Assembly (NCBI GenBank): GCA_016791285.1
Contig: JAEUMX010000478.1
Location: 1-15,091 of the forward strand
Source of the DNA: Burkholderiales bacterium
Lineage (GTDB): Bacteria > Pseudomonadota > Gammaproteobacteria > Burkholderiales > JAEUMW01
Reading direction: 5' to 3'
Length of the DNA stretch: 15,091 nucleotides
Shown here: positions 7,274-15,091 of the stretch, piece by piece
Layout of the letters: each line of letters begins with the position of its first letter
Numbering within the stretch: position 1 is the stretch's first letter
The notes under the pieces: model-generated
What the model saw: the letters and a program-made list of their open reading frames with translations, nothing else
The model's database searches: none
Told to the model about the DNA's origin: nothing
Position numbers and translations under genes: made by a program

Positions 7274-7678
7274 ATGGCGATGCTGCACCTGTGGACGGAA
7301 TCCCTGCGCGTGCCCTTCAGCGACATGGACACACTCGGCCACGCGAGCCATCTGGCCTATTTCCGCTACATGCAGGAGGCGCGCGTGGCGTGGGTGCGCT
7401 CGCTGGCTGGCCAATTGCCGCGCGATCACGCGCCGGTGGTTGTGACCGCGAGCTGCGATTATTTCTCATCGGTCGTGTATCCGGCGACGCTCGAGATCGA
7501 ATTGACGGGGGGCGAAGCGGGGCGGAGCAGCTTCCTGCTCCGGTACGAGATGCGGGTGGGCGAGCCGAATCCGGTGGCGACCGGCGCGACGAGAATGGTC
7601 TGGATGGATCTTGCCGCGCGGCGCTCGGCGCCGTTGCCGGATGTGCTCAGGGCGCTGCTGCCGGCGCGCAGCCGATGA
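7274..7678 (+). CDS. Hotdog-fold acyl-CoA thioesterase (4HBT/YbgC type)
   Basis: A 134-residue protein. Residues 15-37 hold the YbgC/4-hydroxybenzoyl-CoA thioesterase signature: Phe-Ser-Asp17-Met-Asp-Thr-Leu-Gly-His23, then Tyr29 and Glu35-Ala-Arg. Asp17 aligns with the catalytic Asp of that family, and the helix after Gly-His is the hotdog helix. The usual Asn in GHVN is replaced (GHAS). It should hydrolyse an acyl-CoA or acyl-ACP thioester in the cytoplasm; chain length cannot be read from the sequence. It starts 7 bases after the MMPL stop, so it is almost certainly in the same operon. An alternative ATG at 7280 has better spacing from the GAGG overlapping that stop. The last 32 bases overlap, tail to tail, the SDR-family gene on the other strand, leaving no room for a separate terminator. 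Confidence 0.88.
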   Translation: MAMLHLWTESLRVPFSDMDTLGHASHLAYFRYMQEARVAWVRSLAGQLPRDHAPVVVTASCDYFSSVVYPATLEIELTGGEAGRSSFLLRYEMRVGEPNPVATGATRMVWMDLAARRSAPLPDVLRALLPARSR

Positions 7679-8423
7679 TCTCGCCGCTGCGACCGCGGCT
7701 CGCAGGACCCATGAAGTAAAGGTACCAGGGCATCAGGCTGGCGGCCGCGGGGAGGGCTTCCGGCGCTTCTGCCGGGTGACTGCGCGCCCGCTGCGGGGAA
7801 CGCACCGGCCCCGGGACCAGCAGGTTGATCCTGAGTTGGGGGTAGGGCACCCATTCCTGCGATTGCACCTTGACCAGCGTGGCGAGGCCGGCCTTGGCGA
7901 CCGCGAATGCACCCCAGAAGGCGGACGGCGCAAGGCCGTGGGTCTCGCCGGTAACGATCACGGCCGCGTCGGGCGCCGCCGCCAGCAAAGGCTCGCAGGC
8001 CCGATTTAGGCTCGCGGGTGCGGCAAGGTTCACGCGCAGCACCTGGAGCCAATGCTCCAGCGGCAGGTCGGTGAGTCGCTTCAAACCTTCGAACATGACG
8101 GCGCTGTGCAGGATGCCGTCGAGCCGACCGAGTTCGGCCTCGATGGTGTCGGCAAGGCGCTCGAAGTCGGTGTCGGTGGCGGCGTTCAGATCGAGCGGCG
8201 CCATCGCCGGTTCTGGATATCCGGCCTGCTGAATCGCCTCGTACACCGTCTCGAGCTTCTTCGGCTTGCGGCCCTGGAGCACCACCGTGGCGCCATGGGC
8301 AGCGAACTCGAGCGCCGCGACGCGACCGATGCCCTGGCCCGCGCCCGTGACGAGGATCACGCGATCCTTCAGCAGGTCGCGTGGTGGCTGGTAGTCCGGG
8401 AGTGCTGGGGTGTCCGGCGGCAT
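7647..8423 (-). CDS. YciK-like SDR family protein with altered catalytic residues
   Basis: A 258-residue Rossmann-fold protein of the short-chain dehydrogenase/reductase superfamily. The nucleotide site TGAGQGIG (26-33) is intact, and so are Asp78 and the structural Asn132. The C-terminal PWYLYFMGPASRGRSG segment (end of the protein) matches YciK-type members. The active site is changed: the usual Asn-Ala-Gly after the fourth strand reads HSAV (106-109), the Ser 13 residues before Tyr is Glu160, and the catalytic Tyr is Phe173 (codon at 7905-7907, complement), in WGAFAVAK where YciK has WGAYAxSK. Lys177 is kept. Dinucleotide binding looks likely; ordinary alcohol/ketone redox chemistry looks unlikely. 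A good GAGGA ribosome-binding site sits five bases before the ATG. It lies 64 bases downstream of the squalene-synthase-like gene and is probably cotranscribed with it. Annotation as oxidoreductase should be treated with care. Confidence 0.88.
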   Translation of the reverse strand: MPPDTPALPDYQPPRDLLKDRVILVTGAGQGIGRVAALEFAAHGATVVLQGRKPKKLETVYEAIQQAGYPEPAMAPLDLNAATDTDFERLADTIEAELGRLDGILHSAVMFEGLKRLTDLPLEHWLQVLRVNLAAPASLNRACEPLLAAAPDAAVIVTGETHGLAPSAFWGAFAVAKAGLATLVKVQSQEWVPYPQLRINLLVPGPVRSPQRARSHPAEAPEALPAAASLMPWYLYFMGPASRGRSGEIIGCAPAAAP

Positions 8424-8487
8424 GCGTGTCCTCGTTCGGTAGTCTCCAGTTTAGCGAACGCAGGCGGTGCGCGGAAACCGGACGGCT

Positions 8488-9312
8488 TCAGCCGGCGCGC
8501 CAGGCGATCCAAAGCTTGCGTAGCGGCGTCAGGCTGGTGCGCCGATCCAGCACCCGACAGTCATCCGCGCGAATCTCGCGCAGCAGCGCACGTCCAATGG
8601 CGGCGAGCGCGAGCAGAGGATGCTGCGCTTTGCGGTCGACCGCTGGAAAGTCGGACAGGGCGGCGGCGAAGGTGCTCTCGATGCGGTCGATCTGGTGTTC
8701 GACGAGCTGCCGGAATCGGTTGTCATGCCGCGAATGGAGCAGCTGTGCCGGCGTGACCGCGTACCGCCTCATCTCGTCCGCAGGAAGATAGATGCGGTCG
8801 CGCCGCGCGTCGAGACCGATGTCGCGGACGATGCGTACGAGCCGGGTAGCGATGCCGAGTTCGCGCACGCGATCGACGGTGCGCGGGTCCTGGTAGCCGA
8901 GTATCCGCGCCGCCAGTTCGTTCGGCACCGACCCCAGCTGCGTGCAATAGCGCGTGAGTGCGGTAAAGTCGGGATAACGCGATGCGGTGAGATCCGTTTC
9001 GACGCCCTCGATGATGTCGAGAAAACGGGACTCGGGGAGCCGATACGCTTCGACCACTGCCTGCAGCGCGCGAGCGACAGGATGCTGCGGGGCGCCGCCA
9101 TAGACGGCTGCAAGCTGCTGACGCCACCATTCGAGCCTGAGTCTTCCGAGCGCGGGATCGGAGCGCTCCGCCGCGATGTCCTCCACCTCGCGCCGAAAGG
9201 CATGCACGGCGACGATTGCCTGCCGTTTCTCGGTGGGAAGCCGGAAGACCGCGTAGAAAAGAGCCCCGCCGCGCTTCGCGACCTTGTCGGCGCAGTACTC
9301 GTGCGGGGTCAT
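8488..9312 (-). CDS. Squalene/phytoene synthase family protein (HpnD-like, first Asp motif lost)
   Basis: A 274-residue all-helical protein that matches presqualene diphosphate synthase HpnD along its length: MTPHEYCADK at the start, EWWRQQL (61-67), GAPQHPV (73-79), DARRDRIYLP (168-177) and RTSLTPLRKLWIAW at the end. Active family members have two Asp-rich motifs binding Mg-diphosphate. The second is partly kept (Asp164 and Asp168 in RDIGLD, though the preceding Asn is Arg160). The first, normally DDVVD, reads EDIAA (44-48), so both defining Asp positions are altered. Farnesyl or geranylgeranyl diphosphate condensation is therefore doubtful. No hpnE, hpnC or carotenoid gene is next to it. 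Non-enzymatic relatives exist: mitochondrial NDUFAF6, a complex I assembly factor, belongs to this family and has lost these residues. No strong ribosome-binding site precedes the ATG. It is probably the first gene of a two-gene minus-strand operon with the SDR-family gene. Confidence 0.85.
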   Translation of the reverse strand: MTPHEYCADKVAKRGGALFYAVFRLPTEKRQAIVAVHAFRREVEDIAAERSDPALGRLRLEWWRQQLAAVYGGAPQHPVARALQAVVEAYRLPESRFLDIIEGVETDLTASRYPDFTALTRYCTQLGSVPNELAARILGYQDPRTVDRVRELGIATRLVRIVRDIGLDARRDRIYLPADEMRRYAVTPAQLLHSRHDNRFRQLVEHQIDRIESTFAAALSDFPAVDRKAQHPLLALAAIGRALLREIRADDCRVLDRRTSLTPLRKLWIAWRAG

Positions 9313-9411
9313 GGCCGATCGATTGGGAGGGTGCGCGCCCGAAAGCGAAGGACGAGTCTCGCGGCAGCAGGGTAGAGACAGGCCTTACGGCTGCATGGCG
9401 GGACGCTCCGC

Positions 9412-9424
9412 ATTATCTTACAAT
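9412..9424. promoter_or_regulatory. Possible divergent -10 elements between the minus-strand operon and tRNA-Leu
   Basis: The only AT-rich island in this 130-base gap holds TACAAT at 9419-9424 on the plus strand (5 of 6 to the sigma70 -10 consensus). It would start transcription about 12 bases before the tRNA. GATAAT lies on the minus strand (complement of 9412-9417), facing the synthase-like gene. No convincing -35 hexamer is found 16-18 bases from either. Confidence 0.35.
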
Positions 9425-9442
9425 TAGTTATGTGCCTCCGGC

Positions 9443-9528
<86 letters not shown>

Positions 9529-9568
9529 GCGTCGATAAGCGGTCCAATAACTTGAGGATTGATCCCTG

Positions 9569-10873
9569 ATGCAAGCAACTCTCGAGAGCCTGAACGGGCT
9601 CGAGCGGCGACTGAACGTGTCGCTGCCCCTTACGGAAATCGATACCGAGGTCAGTGCACGTTTGAAGAAGATCGCACGCACCGCGAAACTTGCCGGGTTT
9701 CGCCCGGGCAAAGTGCCACTCAAGATCGTGGAACAGCAATTCGGTCCGCAGGTGCGCCAGGAAGTGCTGGGCGATGTCGTGAAGAAGAGCTTTGGCGATG
9801 CGGTGCGCGAGCAGAACCTGCGGGTGGCCGGGTTGCCCAGCATCGAGCCGCGCTCAGGTGGTGAGGGCGGTGGAGCATTCGAATACAGCGCGACCTTCGA
9901 GGTTTACCCCGAAGTTACGGTGACGGACGTCTCCAGCTTGCAATTCAAGCGACCCGTGCACGAAATCGTCGAGGCAGACGTCGATCGAACCCTGGAGATT
10001 CTGCGTCGCCAACGGGTGAAATTCGACCCGGTCGAGCGCCCGGCCGCCGCTGAAGACCTGGTCACGATCGATTACCGCGGCACGATCGACGGGGTCGAGT
10101 TTCCGGGTGGCTCGGCCTCGGACCATGGGGTGATTCTCGGCCAGGGGCGGCTTCTACCGGAGTTCGAGTCGCATCTCGTCGGGCTTTCTGCCGGTGCGAC
10201 AGCCGCGTTCGATCTGCAATTTCCCGACACCTATCACGGCAAGGACGTGGCGGGGAAGACGGCGCGCTTCGAAGTGACGTTGCAGCGGGTTGCCGCTCCG
10301 CGCTTGCCGGACCTGGACGCGGAGTTCGCGAAGCAGATGGGCATCGAGGACGGTGACCTCGAAAAGCTCCGCGCGGAGGTGCGTTCGAACGTGGAGCGGG
10401 AGATCAAGGCGCGTGTTCGGAAGCGGATCAAGGATCAGGTCATGCAGGCACTCCTCGATGCGAACGAACTCCCCATCCCGAAGTCTCTGGTCGACATGGA
10501 GGCGCAGCGGCTCACCCAGGCCACCATGCAGGATCTCGCCTCGCGCGGGGTCGACGTGCAACGGCTCCCATTCCCCGCCGAGGGGTTCGAGACCCAGGCC
10601 AGGCGCCGCGTGAGCCTCGGTCTGATTCTTGCGGAATTGGTGCGCGCACACGATCTCGGGCCACGTCCGGAGCAGGTGCGCGCCGTGGTCGAGGAACACG
10701 CCCAGAGCTTCGAACATCCCCGGGAGGTCGTGAAGTGGTACTATCAGGTGCCGGAGCGATTGAACGAGTTCGAGTCGGTGGTGCTCGAAGATAATGTGGT
10801 GCAGTGGGTGACCCGCACCGCGCAGGTCGAGGACGAGGCGGTTGGGTTCGACGAGTTGATGGGGAATGCCTGA
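9569..10873 (+). CDS. tig: Trigger factor (ribosome-bound chaperone, peptidyl-prolyl isomerase)
   Basis: 434 residues, the normal length for trigger factor. The N-terminal ribosome-binding domain carries the signature loop GFRPGKVP (43-50), which docks on ribosomal protein L23; E. coli has Lys at the position of Pro46. The FKBP-type isomerase domain (about 160-245) begins [14 protein letters not shown] and contains [14 protein letters not shown] and LQFPDTYHG. The C-terminal helical chaperone domain follows and ends DELMGNA. The protein meets nascent chains at the exit tunnel and delays misfolding. The ATG at 9569 has a GAGG 11 bases upstream. It is the first protein gene of tig-clpP-clpX-lon, a standard proteobacterial order, and its end overlaps the clpP start by eight bases, indicating translational coupling. 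Confidence 0.97.
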   Translation: MQATLESLNGLERRLNVSLPLTEIDTEVSARLKKIARTAKLAGFRPGKVPLKIVEQQFGPQVRQEVLGDVVKKSFGDAVREQNLRVAGLPSIEPRSGGEGGGAFEYSATFEVYPEVTVTDVSSLQFKRPVHEIVEADVDRTLEILRRQRVKFDPVERPAAAEDLVTIDYRGTIDGVEFPGGSASDHGVILGQGRLLPEFESHLVGLSAGATAAFDLQFPDTYHGKDVAGKTARFEVTLQRVAAPRLPDLDAEFAKQMGIEDGDLEKLRAEVRSNVEREIKARVRKRIKDQVMQALLDANELPIPKSLVDMEAQRLTQATMQDLASRGVDVQRLPFPAEGFETQARRRVSLGLILAELVRAHDLGPRPEQVRAVVEEHAQSFEHPREVVKWYYQVPERLNEFESVVLEDNVVQWVTRTAQVEDEAVGFDELMGNA

Positions 10874-11501
10874 TATGCATGGTCGTTACATCGAGCCGCA
10901 GGGGCTCGGCCTGATCCCGATGGTGATCGAGCAGAGTGGTCGCGGCGAGCGCGCCTACGACATCTATTCGCGCTTGTTGCGCGAGCGGGTCGTATTCCTC
11001 GTGGGTCCGGTGAACGAGGTGTCGGCGAATCTCATCGTGGCGCAGCTGCTGTTTCTCGAGTCCGAGAACCCCGACAAGGACATATCCTTCTACATCAACT
11101 CACCCGGCGGTTCGGTGTCGGCAGGGCTTGCCATCTACGACACGATACAGTTCATCAAGTCCGACGTGAGCACGCTGTGCGTCGGTCAAGCGGCCAGCAT
11201 GGGGGCACTTCTGCTCGCTGCAGGCGCGAAGGGAAAGCGATTCTGTCTTCCCAACTCGCGGGTGATGATTCACCAGCCGATGGGTGGTTTTCAGGGGCAG
11301 GCATCGGACATCGAGATTCACGCGCGCGAGATTCTTTTTTTGCGGCAGCGCCTGAACGAGATCCTTGCAAGCCACACCGGACAGGGCATCAAAACCATCG
11401 AGAAAGACACCGACCGCGACAATTTCCTCAGCGCGGACGAAGCGGTGCGCTACGGCATCGTGGACAAGGTGTTGGCGAGCCGCGTCGCGGCGGCTGCCTG
11501 A
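10866..11501 (+). CDS. clpP: ATP-dependent Clp protease proteolytic subunit ClpP
   Basis: A 211-residue serine peptidase subunit that forms the 14-mer chamber used by ClpX and ClpA. The triad is complete: Ser111 (GQAASMGA), His136 (MIHQPMGG) and Asp185 (in DTDRDNF). These match the numbers of the E. coli precursor exactly, so the start at 10866 fits the family. The first 14 residues look like the self-cleaved propeptide, with the mature chain beginning at [21 protein letters not shown] (76-87) is the substrate-binding strand region. The ATG overlaps the end of tig by eight bases; a second ATG at 10875 could also serve. clpX follows after 31 bases, so both proteins should be made together. Confidence 0.98.
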   Translation: MPDMHGRYIEPQGLGLIPMVIEQSGRGERAYDIYSRLLRERVVFLVGPVNEVSANLIVAQLLFLESENPDKDISFYINSPGGSVSAGLAIYDTIQFIKSDVSTLCVGQAASMGALLLAAGAKGKRFCLPNSRVMIHQPMGGFQGQASDIEIHAREILFLRQRLNEILASHTGQGIKTIEKDTDRDNFLSADEAVRYGIVDKVLASRVAAAA

Positions 11502-11532
11502 GGCAGGTTGTTTCTTCACTCGGAAGACAGAC

Positions 11533-12798
11533 ATGTCTGACAAGATCGGCGGCGAAAAGCTTCTCTACTGCAGCTTCTGCGGCAAGAGCCAGCACGAGGT
11601 GCGGAAGCTGATCGCGGGTCCGTCCGTGTTCATCTGCGACGAGTGCATCGAGCTTTGCAACGACATCATTCGCGAGGAAACGCAGGGTGACCAGACGACG
11701 AAGGGGGTCAAGTCCGATCTGCCGGTGCCGCGCGAAATCCGCGAGATCCTCGACCAGTACGTGATCGGGCAGGAACAGGCCAAGAAGATTCTTTCGGTTG
11801 CGGTCTACAACCACTACAAGCGTCTGAAGACGCTCAGCAAGAACGAGGACATCGAACTCGCCAAGTCGAACATTCTGCTCGTCGGTCCGACCGGGTCCGG
11901 CAAGACCCTGCTCGCGCAGACGCTCGCGCGCCTGTTGAACGTCCCGTTCGTCATGGCCGATGCGACAACGCTGACCGAAGCAGGCTACGTGGGCGAGGAT
12001 GTCGAGAACATCATCCAGAAGCTCCTGCAAAAGTGCGACTACGACGTCGAGAAGGCGCAGCGAGGCATCGTCTATATCGACGAGATCGACAAGATTTCCC
12101 GCAAGTCGGAAAACCCCTCCATCACACGCGACGTGTCGGGCGAAGGTGTGCAGCAAGCCTTGCTCAAGCTGGTCGAGGGGACGATTGCATCCGTGCCGCC
12201 ACAGGGCGGGCGCAAGCACCCGAATCAAGAGTTCGTACAGGTCGATACGACCAATATCCTGTTCATCTGCGGCGGCGCGTTCGACGGCCTCGACAAAGTC
12301 ATCCGCGCCCGCTCGGAGAAGGGCGGGATCGGCTTTGGCGCCGAGGTCAAGAGTCGCGATAACCGCAAGGATATCGGCGAGGTGTTGCGGGACGTCGAGC
12401 CAGAGGACCTCATCAAGTACGGTCTCATACCGGAGTTCGTCGGCCGCCTGCCGGTGGTGGCGACGCTCACCGAGTTGGACGAGAGCGCGCTGATCCAGAT
12501 TCTGGTCGAACCCAAGAATGCTCTGGTCAAGCAGTATCAGAGACTCTTCGCCATGGAAGGGGTTGACTTGGAGGTGCGTGAGCCTGCCTTGCGAGCCATT
12601 GCGCGCAAGGCGCTCGCGCGCAAGACCGGCGCGCGCGGATTGCGCTCCATTCTCGAACAAACCCTGCTCGATACCATGTTCGACCTGCCATCTCTCGACG
12701 ACGTGATTAAGGTGGCGATCGATGACGTATCGGCGGGTGGCGAGATCAATCCGATCCTGATTTTCGCCGATCAGCCCAAGGTCGCCGGGTCGGTTTGA
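11533..12798 (+). CDS. clpX: ATP-dependent Clp protease ATP-binding subunit ClpX
   Basis: 421 residues, normal for ClpX. The N-terminal zinc-binding domain has Cys13, Cys16, Cys35 and Cys38. The AAA+ module shows Walker A GPTGSGKT (118-125), pore-1 loop GYVGE (151-155), Walker B YIDEID (181-186, with Asp183-Glu184), the ClpP-docking tripeptide IGF (266-268, in KGGIGFG) and the sensor-2 motif GARGLR (366-371, Arg368). It unfolds tagged proteins and threads them into ClpP. I chose ATG 11533 because it gives the family's usual [18 protein letters not shown] beginning and has GGAAG seven bases upstream; the frame is open further upstream but that stretch lies inside clpP. It is followed by a 133-base gap with two hairpins before lon. 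Confidence 0.98.
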   Translation: MSDKIGGEKLLYCSFCGKSQHEVRKLIAGPSVFICDECIELCNDIIREETQGDQTTKGVKSDLPVPREIREILDQYVIGQEQAKKILSVAVYNHYKRLKTLSKNEDIELAKSNILLVGPTGSGKTLLAQTLARLLNVPFVMADATTLTEAGYVGEDVENIIQKLLQKCDYDVEKAQRGIVYIDEIDKISRKSENPSITRDVSGEGVQQALLKLVEGTIASVPPQGGRKHPNQEFVQVDTTNILFICGGAFDGLDKVIRARSEKGGIGFGAEVKSRDNRKDIGEVLRDVEPEDLIKYGLIPEFVGRLPVVATLTELDESALIQILVEPKNALVKQYQRLFAMEGVDLEVREPALRAIARKALARKTGARGLRSILEQTLLDTMFDLPSLDDVIKVAIDDVSAGGEINPILIFADQPKVAGSV

Positions 12799-12815
12799 CG
12801 GCGGCCGCATCTCTC

Positions 12816-12837
12816 CCCGCCCTTTGCTTCGGGTGGG
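12816..12837 (+). other. Terminator-like stem-loop after clpX, without a T-run
   Basis: CCCGCCC at 12816-12822 pairs with GGGTGGG at 12831-12837 (one G-T wobble) around an 8-base loop, starting 17 bases after the clpX stop. The following bases AAGCAGGG contain no T-run, so intrinsic termination would be weak. It may act as an RNA-stability structure, a partial terminator or nothing. Confidence 0.4.
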
Positions 12838-12878
12838 AAGCAGGGTATCGTAGGTCTGTTTCGCGGCGCCGTCGCGAC

Positions 12879-12895
12879 CGGGAACAGATTTCCCG
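12879..12895 (+). other. Short stem-loop upstream of lon
   Basis: CGGGAA at 12879-12884 pairs perfectly with TTCCCG at 12890-12895 around the loop CAGAT. It lies 36 bases before the lon ATG. The downstream sequence is relatively AT-rich (AATAAGATT), so the region could also hold the lon promoter. No function can be assigned. Confidence 0.35.
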
Positions 12896-12931
12896 AATAA
12901 GATTGCATCCCCATTCCCAGTAGGTGCCTCC

Positions 12932-15091
12932 ATGTCTGAACCGGACAACATCGGTCAAGAACGACTCTTACTGCCACTGCTGCCGCTGCGGGACGTGGTT
13001 GTCTTTCCGCACATGGTCATCCCGCTGTTCGTCGGGCGCCCGAAGTCCATCAAGGCCCTCGAAAGCGCAATGGAAGCCGGCAAGAGCATCCTGCTCGTGG
13101 CACAGAAATCGGCAGCCAAGGATGAACCGTCGGCCGACGATCTGTATGGCGTCGGCAGCATCGCCGGGATCCTGCAGATGCTCAAGCTTCCCGATGGCAC
13201 GGTGAAAGTGCTGGTCGAGGGATCGCAGCGCGCGGTCATCGGCGACGTGAGTGACGTCAAGTCGCATTTCGTCGCCGACGTGGTGCCGGTAGAGCCCGAT
13301 GGCGCCAGCAATCACGAGATCGAGGCGATGCGGCGCGCGATGATTTCGCAGTTCGATCAGTACGTGAAATTGAACAAGAAGATTCCGCCCGAAGTGCTGA
13401 CTTCGCTCGCCGGCATCGACGAGGCGGGCCGGCTAGCTGACACCATCGTGGCGCACCTGCCGCTCAAGCTCGAGCAGAAGCAGCAGGTACTGGAGATGTT
13501 CGAGGTCAAGCGCCGGCTCGAGCACCTTCTGACCTTGATCGAGACCGAACTCGACATTCTGCAGGTCGAGAAGCGCATCCGCGGCCGCGTGAAGCGGCAG
13601 ATGGAGAAGAGCCAGCGCGAGTACTACCTGAACGAGCAGGTGAAGGCGATCCAGAAGGAACTCGGCGAGCTCGAAGAGGGCGCGGATCTCGACGAGATGG
13701 ACAAGCGCATCAAGGGTGCGCACATGACGAAGGAGGCGCGTGCCAAGGCGGAGGCGGAACTGCGTAAGCTGCGCCTCATGTCGCCTATGTCGGCGGAGGC
13801 GACCGTCGTGCGCAACTACATCGAATCCCTGGTTTCGTTGCCGTGGAAGAAGAAGAGCAAGATCAACAAGGATCTGGCGGCAGCCGAGGAGGTGCTGGAG
13901 CGCGACCACTACGGACTGGAGAAGATCAAGGAGCGCATTGTCGAGTATCTCGCCGTGCAGCAGCGCGTGGACAAGCTGAAGGCGCCGATCCTCTGTCTGG
14001 TCGGTCCGCCCGGGGTCGGCAAGACCTCGCTCGGCCAGTCCATCGCACGTGCGACCAATCGCAAGTTCGTGCGCATGTCGCTCGGAGGCGTGCGCGACGA
14101 GGCAGAGATTCGCGGCCACCGGCGCACCTACATTGGCTCGATGCCCGGCAAGATTCTTCAGAGCATGACCAAGGTCGGGGTGCGCAATCCGCTGTTCCTG
14201 CTCGACGAAGTCGACAAGATGGGCATGGACTTCCGCGGTGATCCGTCCTCGGCACTGCTCGAGGTGCTCGATCCGGAGCAGAACCACACCTTCATGGATC
14301 ACTATATAGAGGTCGAGTACGATCTTTCGGACGTGATGTTCGTCGCCACGGCGAACACCCTCAACATCCCGGCGCCGCTGCTGGACCGCATGGAAGTCAT
14401 CCGCCTCTCGGGCTACACCGAGGACGAGAAGGTGCATATCGCCACGCGCTACCTGCTGCCGAAGCAGATGAAGAACCACGGCCTCAAGAAGGAAGAGCTG
14501 CTGGTGTCGGACAGCGCGCTGCGCGACATCATGCGTCACTACACCCGCGAGGCCGGGGTACGCAGCCTCGAGCGCGAGATCTCGAAGTTCTGCCGCAAGG
14601 TGGTGAAGTCCCTCATCCTGAAGAGCGCGGCACGCAAGATCTCCATCACACCGCGCAATCTCGACAAGTATCTCGGTGTGCGGCGCTATACGTACGGCAT
14701 GGCCGAGAAGCACAGTCAGGTGGGTCAGGTGACCGGGCTCGCATGGACCGAGGTGGGTGGCGAGCTGCTGACCATCGAAACAGCGGTGCTGCCCGGCAAG
14801 GGCAAGACGATAACGACCGGGAAGCTCGGCGAAGTAATGCAGGAATCGGTGCAGGCTGCGCTTTCGGTCGTGCGCGCACGGTCGGACAAGCTCGGCATCG
14901 CGGAAGACTTCTACCAGCGCAGGGATCTGCATATTCACCTGCCCGAGGGGGCGACTCCGAAGGACGGTCCGAGTGCGGGCATCGGCATTTGTACCGCGAT
15001 GGTGTCGGCCCTCACCGGTATCCCGGTTCGGGCTGACGTCGCCATGACCGGGGAGATCACGCTGCGCGGCGAGGTGTTGCCGATCGGCGGT
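12932..15091 (+). CDS. lon: ATP-dependent protease Lon, 5' part (cut by the window edge)
   Basis: The first 720 codons of lon; the frame is open at the last base, and a full protein would be about 800 residues. The order is the N-terminal substrate-binding domain ([20 protein letters not shown] near residue 12), a coiled-coil region including [18 protein letters not shown], then the AAA+ domain with Walker A GPPGVGKT (358-365) and Walker B LLDEVDK (423-429, Asp425-Glu426). The protease domain follows, with catalytic Ser681 in PKDGPSAG. The partner Lys is expected at 724, four residues past the edge, so its absence is only a window effect. Lon degrades misfolded and regulatory proteins in the cytoplasm. 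The ATG at 12932 has AGGT six bases upstream. A 133-base gap separates it from clpX, so it may have its own promoter. In many relatives an HU gene comes next. Confidence 0.97.
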   Translation, partial: MSEPDNIGQERLLLPLLPLRDVVVFPHMVIPLFVGRPKSIKALESAMEAGKSILLVAQKSAAKDEPSADDLYGVGSIAGILQMLKLPDGTVKVLVEGSQRAVIGDVSDVKSHFVADVVPVEPDGASNHEIEAMRRAMISQFDQYVKLNKKIPPEVLTSLAGIDEAGRLADTIVAHLPLKLEQKQQVLEMFEVKRRLEHLLTLIETELDILQVEKRIRGRVKRQMEKSQREYYLNEQVKAIQKELGELEEGADLDEMDKRIKGAHMTKEARAKAEAELRKLRLMSPMSAEATVVRNYIESLVSLPWKKKSKINKDLAAAEEVLERDHYGLEKIKERIVEYLAVQQRVDKLKAPILCLVGPPGVGKTSLGQSIARATNRKFVRMSLGGVRDEAEIRGHRRTYIGSMPGKILQSMTKVGVRNPLFLLDEVDKMGMDFRGDPSSALLEVLDPEQNHTFMDHYIEVEYDLSDVMFVATANTLNIPAPLLDRMEVIRLSGYTEDEKVHIATRYLLPKQMKNHGLKKEELLVSDSALRDIMRHYTREAGVRSLEREISKFCRKVVKSLILKSAARKISITPRNLDKYLGVRRYTYGMAEKHSQVGQVTGLAWTEVGGELLTIETAVLPGKGKTITTGKLGEVMQESVQAALSVVRARSDKLGIAEDFYQRRDLHIHLPEGATPKDGPSAGIGICTAMVSALTGIPVRADVAMTGEITLRGEVLPIGG

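Noticed and set aside
4435..7332. Minus-strand open frame of 965 codons opposite the BNR and MMPL genes
   Set aside because: Its product is rich in His, Arg, Gln and Glu without motifs. It mirrors the hydrophobic codons of the 12-TM transporter, and long antisense frames are expected at this GC content.
8433..8460. Inverted repeat CGTTCG / CGAACG before the SDR-family gene
   Set aside because: It has only six pairs with a 16-base loop and no T-run on either strand; it is likely chance.
11335..11341. Run of seven T inside clpP as a slippage site
   Set aside because: It encodes Leu-Phe-Leu in a conserved part of ClpP, no alternative frame product is apparent, and a run this short is common.
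12892..12916. Possible heat-shock (sigma32) promoter for lon: CCCGAA then CCCCATTC
   Set aside because: The -10 element fits well, but the spacer is about 11 bases where 13-17 is usual, and transcription would start at the ribosome-binding site. Too weak to call.
11428..12951. Minus-strand open frame of 507 codons opposite clpX
   Set aside because: It is a shadow of clpX with no recognisable domain or ribosome-binding site.
13433..14938. Minus-strand open frame of 501 codons opposite lon
   Set aside because: It is a shadow of lon, with a Leu/His/Arg-rich product and no motif.
14972..15091. Lon apparently lacking its catalytic Lys
   Set aside because: The window ends at residue 720, four residues before the expected Lys724, so this is an edge effect.

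Overview
This is a gene-dense, high-GC stretch of a Gram-negative chromosome. Trigger factor, ClpP, ClpX and Lon, together with the outer-membrane (DUF1302) and RND-type envelope genes, point to a proteobacterium. The ClpX and trigger factor sequences look most like Betaproteobacteria, but that is judgement by eye. I see no insertion sequence, prophage, CRISPR array or replication origin.

Layout. (1) Positions 1-474: the 3' end of an unrecognised, probably periplasmic or lipoprotein gene. (2) Positions 639-7678, plus strand: five tightly spaced genes. They encode a DUF1302 outer-membrane barrel-like protein, a DUF1329 periplasmic protein, a YCF48/BNR-repeat protein with a signal sequence, a 12-TM MMPL/RND transporter and a small hotdog-fold acyl-CoA thioesterase. 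Spacings of 46, 46, 23 and 7 bases suggest one operon. The 164-base leader before it holds two neighbouring perfect stem-loops. (3) Positions 7647-9312, minus strand: a squalene/phytoene synthase-family protein followed by a YciK-like SDR protein. The SDR gene overlaps the thioesterase gene tail to tail by 32 bases. Both proteins lack residues that define catalysis in their families. (4) Positions 9443-9527: tRNA-Leu(UAG). (5) Positions 9569-15091: tig-clpP-clpX-lon, with lon cut by the window edge just before its catalytic lysine.

How the parts may work together. The DUF1302/DUF1329/YCF48/MMPL set occurs as a conserved neighbourhood in proteobacteria. Its make-up (outer membrane, two exported proteins, inner-membrane RND pump) fits an envelope-spanning lipid or hydrophobic-compound export route, and the thioesterase fits an acyl substrate. 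That role is inferred. The tig-clpP-clpX-lon block is ordinary proteostasis: nascent-chain folding plus two ATP-dependent proteases.

The most unusual signal is the minus-strand pair of apparently catalytically degenerate enzyme homologues. The conserved folds and intact reading frames argue for maintained but changed functions rather than decay.
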